A stretch of DNA of 64,000 nt from NCBI GenBank assembly GCA_024103005.1, contig JAGFJA010000041.1, positions 1 to 64,000 of the forward strand, given 5' to 3'. Numbering within the stretch: the first letter of the stretch is position 1; every line of letters starts with the position of its first letter. The translations under genes were made by a program, and so were the position numbers. The stretch comes from Saprospiraceae bacterium (lineage in GTDB: Bacteria; Bacteroidota; Bacteroidia; Chitinophagales; Saprospiraceae). Of this stretch, positions 34,816-44,123 are shown one piece after another. The notes beneath the pieces are model-generated. The model saw nothing but the letters and a program-made list of their open reading frames with translations, searched no databases and had not been told where the DNA came from.

Positions 34816-36933
34816 ATGGTATATAATTCCAAGTTGCTTTGGATAGTTGTGTTATTCCTTTCTATCCGAACCGGGTATGGGCAGGAGCCATTTCCTCGTA
34901 TTGTTTTAGAACAGGTATTTTCCGGGCTTGATGCGCCGGTTTCATTGCAGAGTTGTAATGATGACAGAATTTTTATTGTAGAGAAAGAAGGAAGGATAAA
35001 AATAGGCTATCCCGATGGAACAGTCAGGGATTCTGCTTTTCTGGATATTTCAGACCATGTGGTGAGTGGTGGCGAACGCGGTTTGCTGGGGCTTGCTTTT
35101 CCGCCGGATTACAAGCAGAGTGGTACCTTTTATGTTAATTATACCAGTGAGCCTGATGCTTATACTACTATTTCCAGAATTAGAGTTTCTGCAGATTCCA
35201 ATCGTGCTGTGGAGGCTACTGAAGAGGTGCTGCTGAGCATCAAACAGCCATTTTCAAATCATAACGGAGGCAATCTGGAGTTCGGGCCTGATGGTTATCT
35301 GTACATTGGGATGGGCGATGGAGGAAGTGGGGGAGACCCGCTCAACAATAGCCAGAATAAACTGAGTTATCTTGGTAAAATGTTGCGAATTGATGTCCAT
35401 AATAGCCCGGGGTACGATATACCTGCAGACAACCCTTTTGTAAATAATTTTGAATATTTGCCCGAAATTTGGTCATTAGGACTTCGGAATCCATGGAGAT
35501 TCAAGTTTGATGAACGAAACGGTGACCTGTGGATAGCAGATGTGGGGCAGAATAAATGGGAAGAAATAGATTTTGAATCGGCGGGTGATGGAGGAAATAA
35601 TTATGGCTGGCGTTGTTATGAGGGCTTTGAATCATATAATTTGGAGGGTTGTCAGGATGCCAATCAGTATGAATTCCCGGTGGTAGTATTTGACCATGAT
35701 GCCGGGAATTGCAGTATTACAGGAGGTGTGGTCAATATCAAAGACCCCAACAGCTCCCTTTACGGATATTATTACTCCGCAGACTATTGTTCCGGTCAGT
35801 TTTGGGGAACAAAAAGAAATGAGGATCTGACTTTTACGACCATTGAATTAGCCAATCCCGGGTTTAGTAAGTTTGTCGCTTTTGGATATGATCTGGATAA
35901 GAATATTTATGTTGCCAGGGACAATGGAAAAATTTACCGCATCGATACCTTTACCCTATGTGCTCCGGAACTTACGATAAATGCAGGCGGAACAGAGGTA
36001 GGGTGTATGATTGATACGGTTGTCCTAACAACTCAGCCATTCTCAAACGGTACCTATACCTGGTTTAAGGATGGAAATCCCATAGATGGAACTACTGGTG
36101 ATACGCTTTGGGCGATTGAGCCCGGTAATTATACGGTACAATTTGTTTCAGAAACCTGCAGTGCCGTTACAAAGACTGCTTTTACCTTGAAAAAAAGCAC
36201 GGCAATTGATGTTAGTATTCTGGATCTTCCGGTAGATTATTGTCTCAATGGAGCACCAATTGTTATACATGGTTTGCCGGCAGGTGGATCATTTTTCGGA
36301 ACCGGAATGGTGGACTCAGTTTTTTACCCTTCTGTGAGTAATATTGGTACCTTTTTTATTACTTATTCCTATGAGGATGCGGAAGGGTGTAATGGATTTG
36401 ATGTGGGGACGATTAAAGTAAACAATCCGCCCGGAGCAGTTATCTTATCTAATCCTCCGACCTTATGTATTCAGGGTCCTCCGTATCCACTGGAGGCTAT
36501 TCCTGAAGAAGGGTATTGGACAGGTGACGGTATTTCCGGTAATACATTCTATCCTCAGGTAGCAGGCGTCGGTGTTCACAAGTTGAAATATACTTATAAT
36601 CCTTGGCCGGGATGTTACGGTTATGACAGCATATATATGAAAGTTATAGATTGCAGTTCAGCCGTTTTCAAAATGGAGAAATCACCGTTTAAAGTGTATC
36701 CCAACCCGGTTACAGAGCAGTTGTCCATATACTCGGATTTGAGAGGCGTCCTTCCGCAGTCGGTCAAAGTTTACAATGCTTTCGGGAAAGAAGAAATGCT
36801 AATTGATTGGGTCACTGAAGGGGAAAATGGCAGGGCTTTGCAGGTTAACACAGGGACGTTGGCGCCGGGTGTTTATTTCATAATTTTGAATTATGATAAT
36901 AAGCAATACATTGAGAAAATAATTAAAATTTAG
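34816..36933 (+). CDS. T9SS-exported PQQ-dependent sugar dehydrogenase-like protein
   Basis: This 705-residue protein has a signal peptide (LLWIVVLFLSIRTGYG then Q). A six-bladed GSDH beta-propeller follows (about residues 25-380), shown by GERGLLGLAFPPDY, NHNGGNLEFGPDGYLYIGMGDGG, SLGLRNPWRFKFD and IADVGQNKWEEID. Two Ig-like or PKD-like modules come next (about residues 385-600), and a type A T9SS domain ends the protein (YPNPVTEQLSIYSD, ending IEKIIKI). Related enzymes oxidise aldoses with PQQ. Whether this organism makes PQQ cannot be judged here. The protein is secreted or surface-bound. Confidence 0.88.
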   Translation: MVYNSKLLWIVVLFLSIRTGYGQEPFPRIVLEQVFSGLDAPVSLQSCNDDRIFIVEKEGRIKIGYPDGTVRDSAFLDISDHVVSGGERGLLGLAFPPDYKQSGTFYVNYTSEPDAYTTISRIRVSADSNRAVEATEEVLLSIKQPFSNHNGGNLEFGPDGYLYIGMGDGGSGGDPLNNSQNKLSYLGKMLRIDVHNSPGYDIPADNPFVNNFEYLPEIWSLGLRNPWRFKFDERNGDLWIADVGQNKWEEIDFESAGDGGNNYGWRCYEGFESYNLEGCQDANQYEFPVVVFDHDAGNCSITGGVVNIKDPNSSLYGYYYSADYCSGQFWGTKRNEDLTFTTIELANPGFSKFVAFGYDLDKNIYVARDNGKIYRIDTFTLCAPELTINAGGTEVGCMIDTVVLTTQPFSNGTYTWFKDGNPIDGTTGDTLWAIEPGNYTVQFVSETCSAVTKTAFTLKKSTAIDVSILDLPVDYCLNGAPIVIHGLPAGGSFFGTGMVDSVFYPSVSNIGTFFITYSYEDAEGCNGFDVGTIKVNNPPGAVILSNPPTLCIQGPPYPLEAIPEEGYWTGDGISGNTFYPQVAGVGVHKLKYTYNPWPGCYGYDSIYMKVIDCSSAVFKMEKSPFKVYPNPVTEQLSIYSDLRGVLPQSVKVYNAFGKEEMLIDWVTEGENGRALQVNTGTLAPGVYFIILNYDNKQYIEKIIKI

Positions 36934-36998
36934 GAAGTATTCCTTTGCTTCATCTATACTGAAGTTCTGATTGTCCGTAAAGTGATAGAAACAATAAA

Positions 36999-37634
36999 AT
37001 GGAATTAGTGCCCGAAAAGGTTGAGGAATACTGTCTGAGGATGACAGATGAAGTTCCGGAATATTTATTGCAACTGGATGAATATACCCATCTGCACCAT
37101 CATAGTCCCAATATGTTGTCAGGGAGCTATCAGGGTCGTTTACTAGCCATGATTAGTCGTCTGGTCAAGCCAAAGAATATCCTGGAAATAGGGACATATA
37201 CCGGCTATTCTGCACTATGCCTGGCGGAAGGACTAGCCCCGGGAGGTCTTGTTCATACTATTGACGTGGATGAAAGGTTGAAGCCTACGCATGATAAATT
37301 TATCCATAATTCAATATTGGCTGACAAGATAAAGGTATATTTCGGCGATGCTAAGAGCCTCATTCCGGAGATGGCAGTATGTCCTGATCTGGTTTTTATA
37401 GATGGAGCAAAAAGAGACTATTCGGCGATTTTTAATCTTTGCTTGCCAATGATGCCTTCCGGTGGAGTTATCCTTGCCGATAACGTGTTGTGGAAAGGGA
37501 ATGTTCTGGAAGAGGACATGGATGAAAGGTCAAGATCAATTCATGAATTCAATGAAATGGTAAAGCGGTGTGATGAAGTAAATAAAGTAATGCTACCGGT
37601 AAGGGACGGTCTTTTCTGGATTGTTAAGAAATGA
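36999..37634 (+). CDS. SAM-dependent O-methyltransferase
   Basis: This 211-residue protein is a class I O-methyltransferase of the COMT/CCoAOMT-like bacterial group (PF01596). Motif I is ILEIGTYTGYSALCLAEGL, the acidic HTIDVDERL follows, then the metal-binding VFIDGAKRDY and VILADNVLWKG. Its substrate is unknown. It is cytoplasmic. It begins 65 nt after the sugar dehydrogenase gene in the same direction. Confidence 0.9.
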   Translation: MELVPEKVEEYCLRMTDEVPEYLLQLDEYTHLHHHSPNMLSGSYQGRLLAMISRLVKPKNILEIGTYTGYSALCLAEGLAPGGLVHTIDVDERLKPTHDKFIHNSILADKIKVYFGDAKSLIPEMAVCPDLVFIDGAKRDYSAIFNLCLPMMPSGGVILADNVLWKGNVLEEDMDERSRSIHEFNEMVKRCDEVNKVMLPVRDGLFWIVKK

Positions 37635-37738
37635 TTCTGACATCGAAATAAGCTGCGGAAAGCAGGGTATTTATTGCTTCCCGGAAATTTTTATAATTCG
37701 TAAAAAATCATTGGCCGGACTAAGGTAAAAGAAAAAGA

Positions 37739-38614
37739 ATGTATTTTTTAAGCAGGTCAGAAATTGATTCCGAAAAATGGAATGATGTCATAAATCAGGA
37801 TGATTCAGGCCTGCCTTATGCTTATTCCGACATTCTGGATGCCTGTACCGGAGGAAGATGGAATGCACTGGTAGGGGAGCATTACAGGTGGGTTTTGCCC
37901 TTACCGTTTAACAGGAAATTATTTGGATTCAAGCAGTTTTACCAACCTTATTTGCTGCAGCAACTGGGAATATTCGGTCAACAGCCATCTAAAGAAGATA
38001 TCCTGTTGATACTCAAGATAATTAAGAAAAAAAGTATCCGGAGTCTGATCGCTTTTCAGGAAAATAATTATTCAATCATATTACCTTTTGGTACACCAAA
38101 AACGAATTATGTCCTTGATCTCAAACCCGGTTATGACAATATTAAAAAAAATTACTTTAGAAATGTCACAGGTAGGCTTAAGAAGGAATACGATGATGAG
38201 TGGTTGACCGAAAAGGATATTTCTTTGGATCAGATGATTGACTTATACCTCCGTCATTCATTTGCTATTTATGAGCAAAGTGAAAAACTGTCTGCCACAT
38301 ATATCCGCCAATTTATCCAGAGTATGGATAAATTGGGTATGGTAGGCATTCTTGCTCTCCGGGCTCCTGATTCGACTCCTTACGCAGGTATTATTTACCT
38401 CAAGACATCAAGTAGAATTATTCTCTCACTGACTTTTAACAATAGGCAATATAAAGGCTTTAATGGTCCTACCCGCCTTATAGATTTTATCATCCGTCAA
38501 TATGCCGGACAATCAATAATTCTTGATTTTGAGGGATCTGAGTTGCCTTCCGTCAGCGAATTTTATAAGTCTTTCGGACCGGAAGTAAAACCTTATATCG
38601 TGGTCAGTTCTTAA
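37739..38614 (+). CDS. FemAB/GNAT-like acyltransferase-fold protein
   Basis: This 291-residue cytoplasmic protein resembles the FemAB-like GNAT proteins of Bacteroidota. The second half carries GRLKKEYDDEWLTEKDISLDQMIDLYLRH, the core strand GILALRAPDSTPYAGIIYLKT and the C-terminal FEGSELPSVSEFYKSFGP, which matches the end of the family. The substrate is unknown. Its TAA stop shares a palindromic TTAA with the convergent dsbD stop, a 4-bp overlap. Confidence 0.7.
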   Translation: MYFLSRSEIDSEKWNDVINQDDSGLPYAYSDILDACTGGRWNALVGEHYRWVLPLPFNRKLFGFKQFYQPYLLQQLGIFGQQPSKEDILLILKIIKKKSIRSLIAFQENNYSIILPFGTPKTNYVLDLKPGYDNIKKNYFRNVTGRLKKEYDDEWLTEKDISLDQMIDLYLRHSFAIYEQSEKLSATYIRQFIQSMDKLGMVGILALRAPDSTPYAGIIYLKTSSRIILSLTFNNRQYKGFNGPTRLIDFIIRQYAGQSIILDFEGSELPSVSEFYKSFGPEVKPYIVVSS

Positions 38615-41163
38615 CGCTGACCGATATCGCCTTTACCTTCTGTGCTCTTATACGCATCCAAACCGCATTGCAGGAAATTGACATATTGGTTGACATCGGG
38701 AGTATATCCTACCGGCGTATTCAACAACTTGCCGGTGTGCGTAATAAGGGCATACCATGGCTGGCTGTTGTTGTTAAAATTATCCGTCTGGAAAAACTGC
38801 CATTTGTCACCAACTGTTCTCAGCCTCTTCGTTCCGCCGGTTTTATATGTCAGGGTCACCTGCTCTTCTTCGGGCAGAGGTGTTTTATCATCGACATATA
38901 AAGATATAACCACATATTCATTGGTCAGCAGGTTTTTGACTTTATCCTTCGGCCAAACATGTTCTTCCATTTTACGGCAATTGACACAGGCGTATCCGGT
39001 GAAGTCCAGAAATACCGGTAAATTTCGTGATTTGGCATAGGCAAGGCCTTCTTCCAGATCGTGGAAACAGTTGAGGTTGTTCGGACAGTCTTTGGGGTGT
39101 AAAATACTGTAACCGACCGGAGGTGCCAATCCACTGAGGAGGGATAGAGAAGTGAAGGTTTTTGTTTCTTTATTATAAATAAATCCTGAGGCCAGATATA
39201 CTGCAAAGGCAAGTGAGATGAACGCTAAGATGCCTCTTGTCAGGCTCAACTTTTTCAACTTGCTGTCGTGTGGGAATCTGATCCAACCCATCAAATAGGC
39301 AAACAAGCCCAAGGCGACGGCAATCCAGATAATCAGGAATGGTTCTATCTTTAATAAGCCCCAGTGCTTAACCAAGTCGGCATTAGAAAGGAATTTAAAG
39401 GCAAGCGCAACTTCTATAAAGCCGAGAACAACTTTTACGGTATTGAGCCAGCCACCGGATTTAGGAATCGAGTTCATCCAGCCTGGGAAGGCTGCAAACA
39501 AGGCAAACGGTAAGGCTAAGGCTATGCCAAATCCTGCCATCCCCATCGTCAGATTCCATGCGCCACCATCCGAGCTAAGTGTGCCGGCTAAGAGCGATCC
39601 TAAGATTGGTCCGGTACATGAGAATGATACAAGAGCAAGAGTCAGTGCCATAAAAAATATGCCTATCAGCCCGCCTACACCTTCAGCAGAAGAAACTTTG
39701 TTGGAAATGCTGCTCGGTAAGGTAATTTCGTAATACCCGAAAAATGAAAATGCAAAAATCATGAAGATGACAAAAAATGCAACATTCAGCCATGCATTGG
39801 TCGAAATATCGTTTAAAATATTGGGATTGATACTGTCCAGCAGGTGGAAGGGCAAGCTCAGCAACAAGTAGATTAAAAAAATGAAGAAACCATACATGAA
39901 GGCATTGGCCATACCTTTTTTCTTATCCTTGCTACTTTTGGTGAAAAAGCTTACCGTAAGCGGTATCATCGGGAATACACATGGGGTAAGCAAAGCAATC
40001 AAGCCGCCTAAGAAACCAAGTATAAATATCGAAAAGAGGCTGTTTTGTTTAATATTGGCCTCTTCGTTTACGGAGCATTGGGATATCGGATTATCAAGAT
40101 CGATATCAGAAATAGGATACAACTTCGCTTCGTCGCCTTTTATCGTCGCATTTCCGGCTGATTCAAACGGATTGAAACTTATCTCCACAGCCTGACCGGC
40201 AGCATCCGTACGCCAGAAAGCCTGGAATGGGGCGCATTTTGAGTCATCGCATGCCATATAATCGATAGAGCCAGAAAGAATCTGTCCTTTCTGTACCTCG
40301 TCAATTGTTATATTGTACGAAGCTGTCTTCGATAAGGTGGTTACATTGATTTTGAAGTATTGGTCAAATACCGTTTTTGAACCTGTAGAAGATTCGGTTA
40401 TGTTACTTATTTTACCGTTTATTCCCTTGTCCAGGGAGAAAGCAGTGGGTATAGGGCCGTCTCCTTTGATATTTTTGGAATAAATTTTCCACCCTTTTTC
40501 GATTGCTGCATTAAAGGTGAGGATAGCTTTGTTGTTTTCTGTGTTTTTAACGGTTGCAGTCCACTTTACCGGCTGTATCAAGTCTTGCGAGGCATCCGGA
40601 ATGGTATTGATGCCGGGTTGCTCATCAGTTTCAGCAGCCACAGACACCGGATTGTTGTCTTTGTCTTCTAAGGCATTGGTGGTAGGTTGATCAGAATTTT
40701 TCTTATTCTTTAAATTAAAACTGAACTCGTAATCTGCAGGTGGAAGACATTTTGAGTCGTCGCACGTTTGGTAATTCACATAGCCGGTAATGGGTTTAGA
40801 ATCATCCAGTACCTTTATTTTTTGTTTGAGGATGGCTGTTTCAGTAAACTTGGTAATCTTGGCTTCCCAGATTTCGTCATAGACCGTCTTGATATGACCA
40901 CCTTCGATATTCTTACCTATGAGTTTGATTGCTTTTTGATTGTCAAATACAACCTGAGTGGGATTGGGTCCTACATTCGGATCGATGTATTGACTGTAGA
41001 TGGACCATCCACTTTCAATTTTGGCAGTCCATGTTATTTCATATTCATCGGGTCCGGTCTGCTTGTATGAAGAAGACCATTTGACGGGGTCGTAAATCTG
41101 AGCTTGAACAGAAATTGAAAAGGTGCAAAGTAAAAAAATCCAGAGGAGGCTTAATTTTCTCAT
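38611..41163 (-). CDS. dsbD: Thiol:disulfide interchange protein DsbD, two N-terminal domains
   Basis: This 850-residue protein carries electrons from cytoplasmic thioredoxin to the periplasm. After the signal peptide (LSLLWIFLLCTFSISVQAQ) there are two DsbD N-terminal (DsbC-type) domains, at about residues 25-155 and 195-340, each with a TCDDSKC or ACDDSKC cysteine pair. The eight-helix CcdA-like core follows (LTPCVFPMIPLTVSFF, SFSCTGPILGSLLAG). The C-terminal thioredoxin-like domain has CVNC in FTGYACVNCRKMEEHVW. An upstream extension to 41256 overlaps a promoter at 41246-41253, so the start at 41163 is used. Confidence 0.93.
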   Translation of the reverse strand: MRKLSLLWIFLLCTFSISVQAQIYDPVKWSSSYKQTGPDEYEITWTAKIESGWSIYSQYIDPNVGPNPTQVVFDNQKAIKLIGKNIEGGHIKTVYDEIWEAKITKFTETAILKQKIKVLDDSKPITGYVNYQTCDDSKCLPPADYEFSFNLKNKKNSDQPTTNALEDKDNNPVSVAAETDEQPGINTIPDASQDLIQPVKWTATVKNTENNKAILTFNAAIEKGWKIYSKNIKGDGPIPTAFSLDKGINGKISNITESSTGSKTVFDQYFKINVTTLSKTASYNITIDEVQKGQILSGSIDYMACDDSKCAPFQAFWRTDAAGQAVEISFNPFESAGNATIKGDEAKLYPISDIDLDNPISQCSVNEEANIKQNSLFSIFILGFLGGLIALLTPCVFPMIPLTVSFFTKSSKDKKKGMANAFMYGFFIFLIYLLLSLPFHLLDSINPNILNDISTNAWLNVAFFVIFMIFAFSFFGYYEITLPSSISNKVSSAEGVGGLIGIFFMALTLALVSFSCTGPILGSLLAGTLSSDGGAWNLTMGMAGFGIALALPFALFAAFPGWMNSIPKSGGWLNTVKVVLGFIEVALAFKFLSNADLVKHWGLLKIEPFLIIWIAVALGLFAYLMGWIRFPHDSKLKKLSLTRGILAFISLAFAVYLASGFIYNKETKTFTSLSLLSGLAPPVGYSILHPKDCPNNLNCFHDLEEGLAYAKSRNLPVFLDFTGYACVNCRKMEEHVWPKDKVKNLLTNEYVVISLYVDDKTPLPEEEQVTLTYKTGGTKRLRTVGDKWQFFQTDNFNNNSQPWYALITHTGKLLNTPVGYTPDVNQYVNFLQCGLDAYKSTEGKGDIGQR

Positions 41164-41245
41164 TATAATATGTAGATAATAGTATTTAAAATTTTGTTTA
41201 AAGGAAAAATATATAATGCTGAATTTACCTAATTGTTTATTCGGG

Positions 41246-41253
41246 CAAATATA
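41246..41253 (-). promoter_or_regulatory. Promoter -7 element of dsbD
   Basis: TATATTTG on the minus strand matches TAnnTTTG and predicts a leader of about 75 nt before the ATG at 41163. Confidence 0.5.
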
Positions 41254-41256
41254 CAT

Positions 41257-41736
41257 TAAAGGGCCTTGTGATGTAATAAATACGGGTAGATAATGACTTG
41301 TTTAACCCTTTATTTGCAAGAATTTTAACAATATCTTTTGTGGATTTTAACATTTTTTGTCCTGTGCATCCTCAGTTGGGTACTAAATTGAAATGATTCA
41401 ATAAATTATTATGAGGTTTTTTATGCTTATAAAAAGGTGTTTTATTTTTGTTATGATGAGAAAGAATCAAGTGAAGTAATTATATTTTACCGCCCGGTGT
41501 ATTCGTTTGTCGTAAAAATTGAACTGTTAGGCAAAAGTCTTTTATTGTTTAAATGATGTTTTCTACCTTTATACTTCTGAAACCGGACTTGTATTCTTTT
41601 AGAAATTTTATTACCAAATGATAAAAGTTGAAAATGACCGGCGAAAGTTAACTTAGAGCTGTTAAGTTGTATAGATGTAACGGATTGGGAGGAAGAGTGA
41701 TTTGCTAAAATTTATCAGAGGGTAAAAAAAAGAATT
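41257..41736. other. Divergent intergenic region, 480 bp
   Basis: Apart from the dsbD promoter at its left edge, the stretch holds a TACCTTTA element at 41564-41571 that could serve the ABC permease gene. No coding signal was found. Confidence 0.55.
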
Positions 41737-42975
41737 TTGAATCCTATAGAAAATATCAAACTTGCCATCGGGAATGTGCGTTCCAATCTGTTGAGGTCGA
41801 TGCTGACGATGATGATTATTGCCTTTGGGGTGATGGCTCTGGTTGGTATATTGACAGCTATTGATTCTATTCTCAATTCCATGACGACAAATTTTTCCGG
41901 ATTGGGAGCCAATAGTTTTTCGATAGAGCAAAAGAATGTAGGATTTCGTGGTCATCCTGACGGGAAACGCAGAGTGCCCGGCCCTCCCATTACCTTTGAG
42001 CAGGCAAATGAATTATTTACCAAAAATAAATTGCCCACAAAGGTCGCCATATCCGGATCAGGTGTTTCAGGAGTTTCAGTTGTATATGAAAACAAAAAAA
42101 CTACTCCTGAAATCGACGTTATCGGCATTAATGAGAATTATTTGAGTGTTAATTCATTCAACATTCAGGCAGGAAGGCCATTTTCCTCTTCGGAATTTCA
42201 ATACGGTGTCAATGTGTGTATCGTAGGAATGGCTGTGGTCAAGCGGCTATTTAACGGTCGTGCTCAGGCAGCATTGGATCGAGATATATCCATTGGCGGG
42301 AATAAGTTTCGTATCGTCGGGGTAATGGAATCACAGGGGAGTTCCATGACTTCGAATGTGGATAAGCAAATCGAAATTCCATTGCTGACTCAGAAAAAAT
42401 TATATGGATATGCCGACCAGAGTTATTTTATTGGAATCAGTACGCCGCTGAACATGGAATTAAACGCTGCAATAGACTATACCACTGGGTTGTTTCGAAA
42501 TATTAGACGACTGAGAGCCGGTGTGGACAATGATTTTGAGATACGTCAGGCTGATGCGATTATGAAGATACTGGAAGAAAATTCATCTACACTTCGCATC
42601 GCCACTATCGGCATCGGCTTGATAACTTTGCTGGGTGCTGCAATAGGTTTGATGAATATAATGCTTGTCTCAGTGAAGGAGAGAACCCGGGAGATAGGTA
42701 TCCGGAAAGCATTGGGCGCTACCCGGAATAATATTTTAAGTCAGTTCTTGATAGAAGCTGTAGTTATTTGTCAGTTAGGCGGGCTTTTAGGAATTGTGCT
42801 AGGTATTTTGGCCGGAAATTCTATTGCCTTGTTTTTGAAAGGTGGATTTATCATACCCTGGGATTGGATTATTCTCGGGATCGTTGTCTGCGTCGTTGTC
42901 GGTCTCTTTTCGGGTATTTATCCGGCCATGAAAGCGGCGCGGCTGGACCCTGTGGAAAGTCTGAGGTATGAATGA
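41737..42975 (+). CDS. ABC transporter permease, MacB/FtsX family
   Basis: This 412-residue inner-membrane protein has the MacB-type layout. The first helix is MLTMMIIAFGVMALVGILT, a MacB periplasmic core domain of about 200 residues follows, and the FtsX core has three helices (IATIGIGLITLLGAAIGLMN, VVICQLGGLLGIVLGILAG, IILGIVVCVVVGLFSGIYPA) with the family ends VKERTREIGIRKALGAT and PVESLRYE. No ATPase or membrane-fusion gene is adjacent, so it is an orphan permease whose partner must lie elsewhere. The start is TTG at 41737; no in-frame ATG is available. Confidence 0.88.
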   Translation: MNPIENIKLAIGNVRSNLLRSMLTMMIIAFGVMALVGILTAIDSILNSMTTNFSGLGANSFSIEQKNVGFRGHPDGKRRVPGPPITFEQANELFTKNKLPTKVAISGSGVSGVSVVYENKKTTPEIDVIGINENYLSVNSFNIQAGRPFSSSEFQYGVNVCIVGMAVVKRLFNGRAQAALDRDISIGGNKFRIVGVMESQGSSMTSNVDKQIEIPLLTQKKLYGYADQSYFIGISTPLNMELNAAIDYTTGLFRNIRRLRAGVDNDFEIRQADAIMKILEENSSTLRIATIGIGLITLLGAAIGLMNIMLVSVKERTREIGIRKALGATRNNILSQFLIEAVVICQLGGLLGIVLGILAGNSIALFLKGGFIIPWDWIILGIVVCVVVGLFSGIYPAMKAARLDPVESLRYE

Positions 42976-43093
42976 GTTTTTTGGATTATTAGAAAAGAGC
43001 TGTCGGAATAAATACCTTGCCTTGAAATTTTGCAAGAAAGATTGTCGTTAGTTGTAGATAAACTCTTAACTTTCCATTTCATTGAAAGAAGGG

Positions 43094-44098
43094 ATGAGGT
43101 TGCTTCCGATCATATTATTGCTTTGTTTTTGGAGCTTGCCGTTGATTGCACAGGAAGATCCAAGTGCATTGGTCCGGCAGGGAGTGAATCTTTATGACAA
43201 GGGGAAATATAAAGAGGCAATGGATGTCCTCGAAAGAGCAAAGGCTATCTGGCCTGAATCGACGACGATTCTTTATGAGATCGCACTTACCTGTTATCAG
43301 TTGAAAGACTTAGATAGAACAATCCGTCTGGCTGATTCGATCATTGCCAGAAAGGATATTAATATTGCCGAGGCCTATGAAGTGAAAGCATCTGCTCAGG
43401 CAAAGCAAGGAAATAATGACGAGTCCATTAATACGTTGATTACAGGTATTTTAGAGACTGGCGGGAATGATCAGTTGTTTTATAACCTTGGTGTCAATTA
43501 TATCCGGAAGCATAAGATGACCAATGCGGAAATTTGTTTTTTAAATGCTATACATCACAAGCCCAATCATGCCTCCTCATATCTGGGTTTGGCTGAGTTA
43601 AACCAAGTTGTTAATCCTGCTAAATCCCTGCTTGCAGCCTGTCAGTTTTTGCTTCTTGAACCCAACACCAAACGTTCACAATCTGCATTTGAGGTCATTA
43701 ATTTTATTTTAACCAATCCGGTAAGTAGGACCGGAATAATGAATGATTCATTAGCGTTAGGATTAGATTCTTCATATCTTCGTGTCAATGCTGCTTTGGA
43801 CAGTGTCATTTCTTTGAATAAAGGGAAAGGTGACATTATGACATTTGATTTTTTCAAAAAAGTGCTGAAGGATGTCGTAATATGGTCTTCCAAGGAGGTG
43901 GCCTATGATGAAGATGATGCCTGGCGTGGCTATTTGATTCCTTTTTTCTCGGATATCTTCCAAAGCGAATATGGAGATGTGTTTAGTAATTATATTGCTC
44001 AGTCACAGTGGCAGGTATGTATGGTTTGGCTTGAAGATCATAGAGACAGGCTTGATGATTTCAGCCGTTTTTTAAAAGGAGAAGAAAATAAAAAATAA
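43094..44098 (+). CDS. Exported tetratricopeptide repeat protein
   Basis: This protein of about 334 residues has a signal peptide (RLLPIILLLCFWSLPLIA then Q). TPR units are visible at ALVRQGVNLYDKGKYKEAMDVLERA, and in the helical pairs around residues 70-180 (STTILYEIALTCYQLKDLD, FYNLGVNYIRKHKMTNAEICFLNAI). The C-terminal half is less regular. It is likely a periplasmic or outer-membrane-associated scaffold. A TTG at 43082 would extend it by four residues, but the ATG at 43094 is the better start. It sits 26 nt before the GH109-like gene. Confidence 0.78.
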   Translation: MRLLPIILLLCFWSLPLIAQEDPSALVRQGVNLYDKGKYKEAMDVLERAKAIWPESTTILYEIALTCYQLKDLDRTIRLADSIIARKDINIAEAYEVKASAQAKQGNNDESINTLITGILETGGNDQLFYNLGVNYIRKHKMTNAEICFLNAIHHKPNHASSYLGLAELNQVVNPAKSLLAACQFLLLEPNTKRSQSAFEVINFILTNPVSRTGIMNDSLALGLDSSYLRVNAALDSVISLNKGKGDIMTFDFFKKVLKDVVIWSSKEVAYDEDDAWRGYLIPFFSDIFQSEYGDVFSNYIAQSQWQVCMVWLEDHRDRLDDFSRFLKGEENKK

Positions 44099-44123
44099 TT
44101 TTAATAAAATAAATAATATTAAA

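Noticed and set aside
41737-42975. A complete MacAB-type exporter
   Set aside because: Only the permease is present. No ATPase or membrane-fusion protein gene is adjacent.
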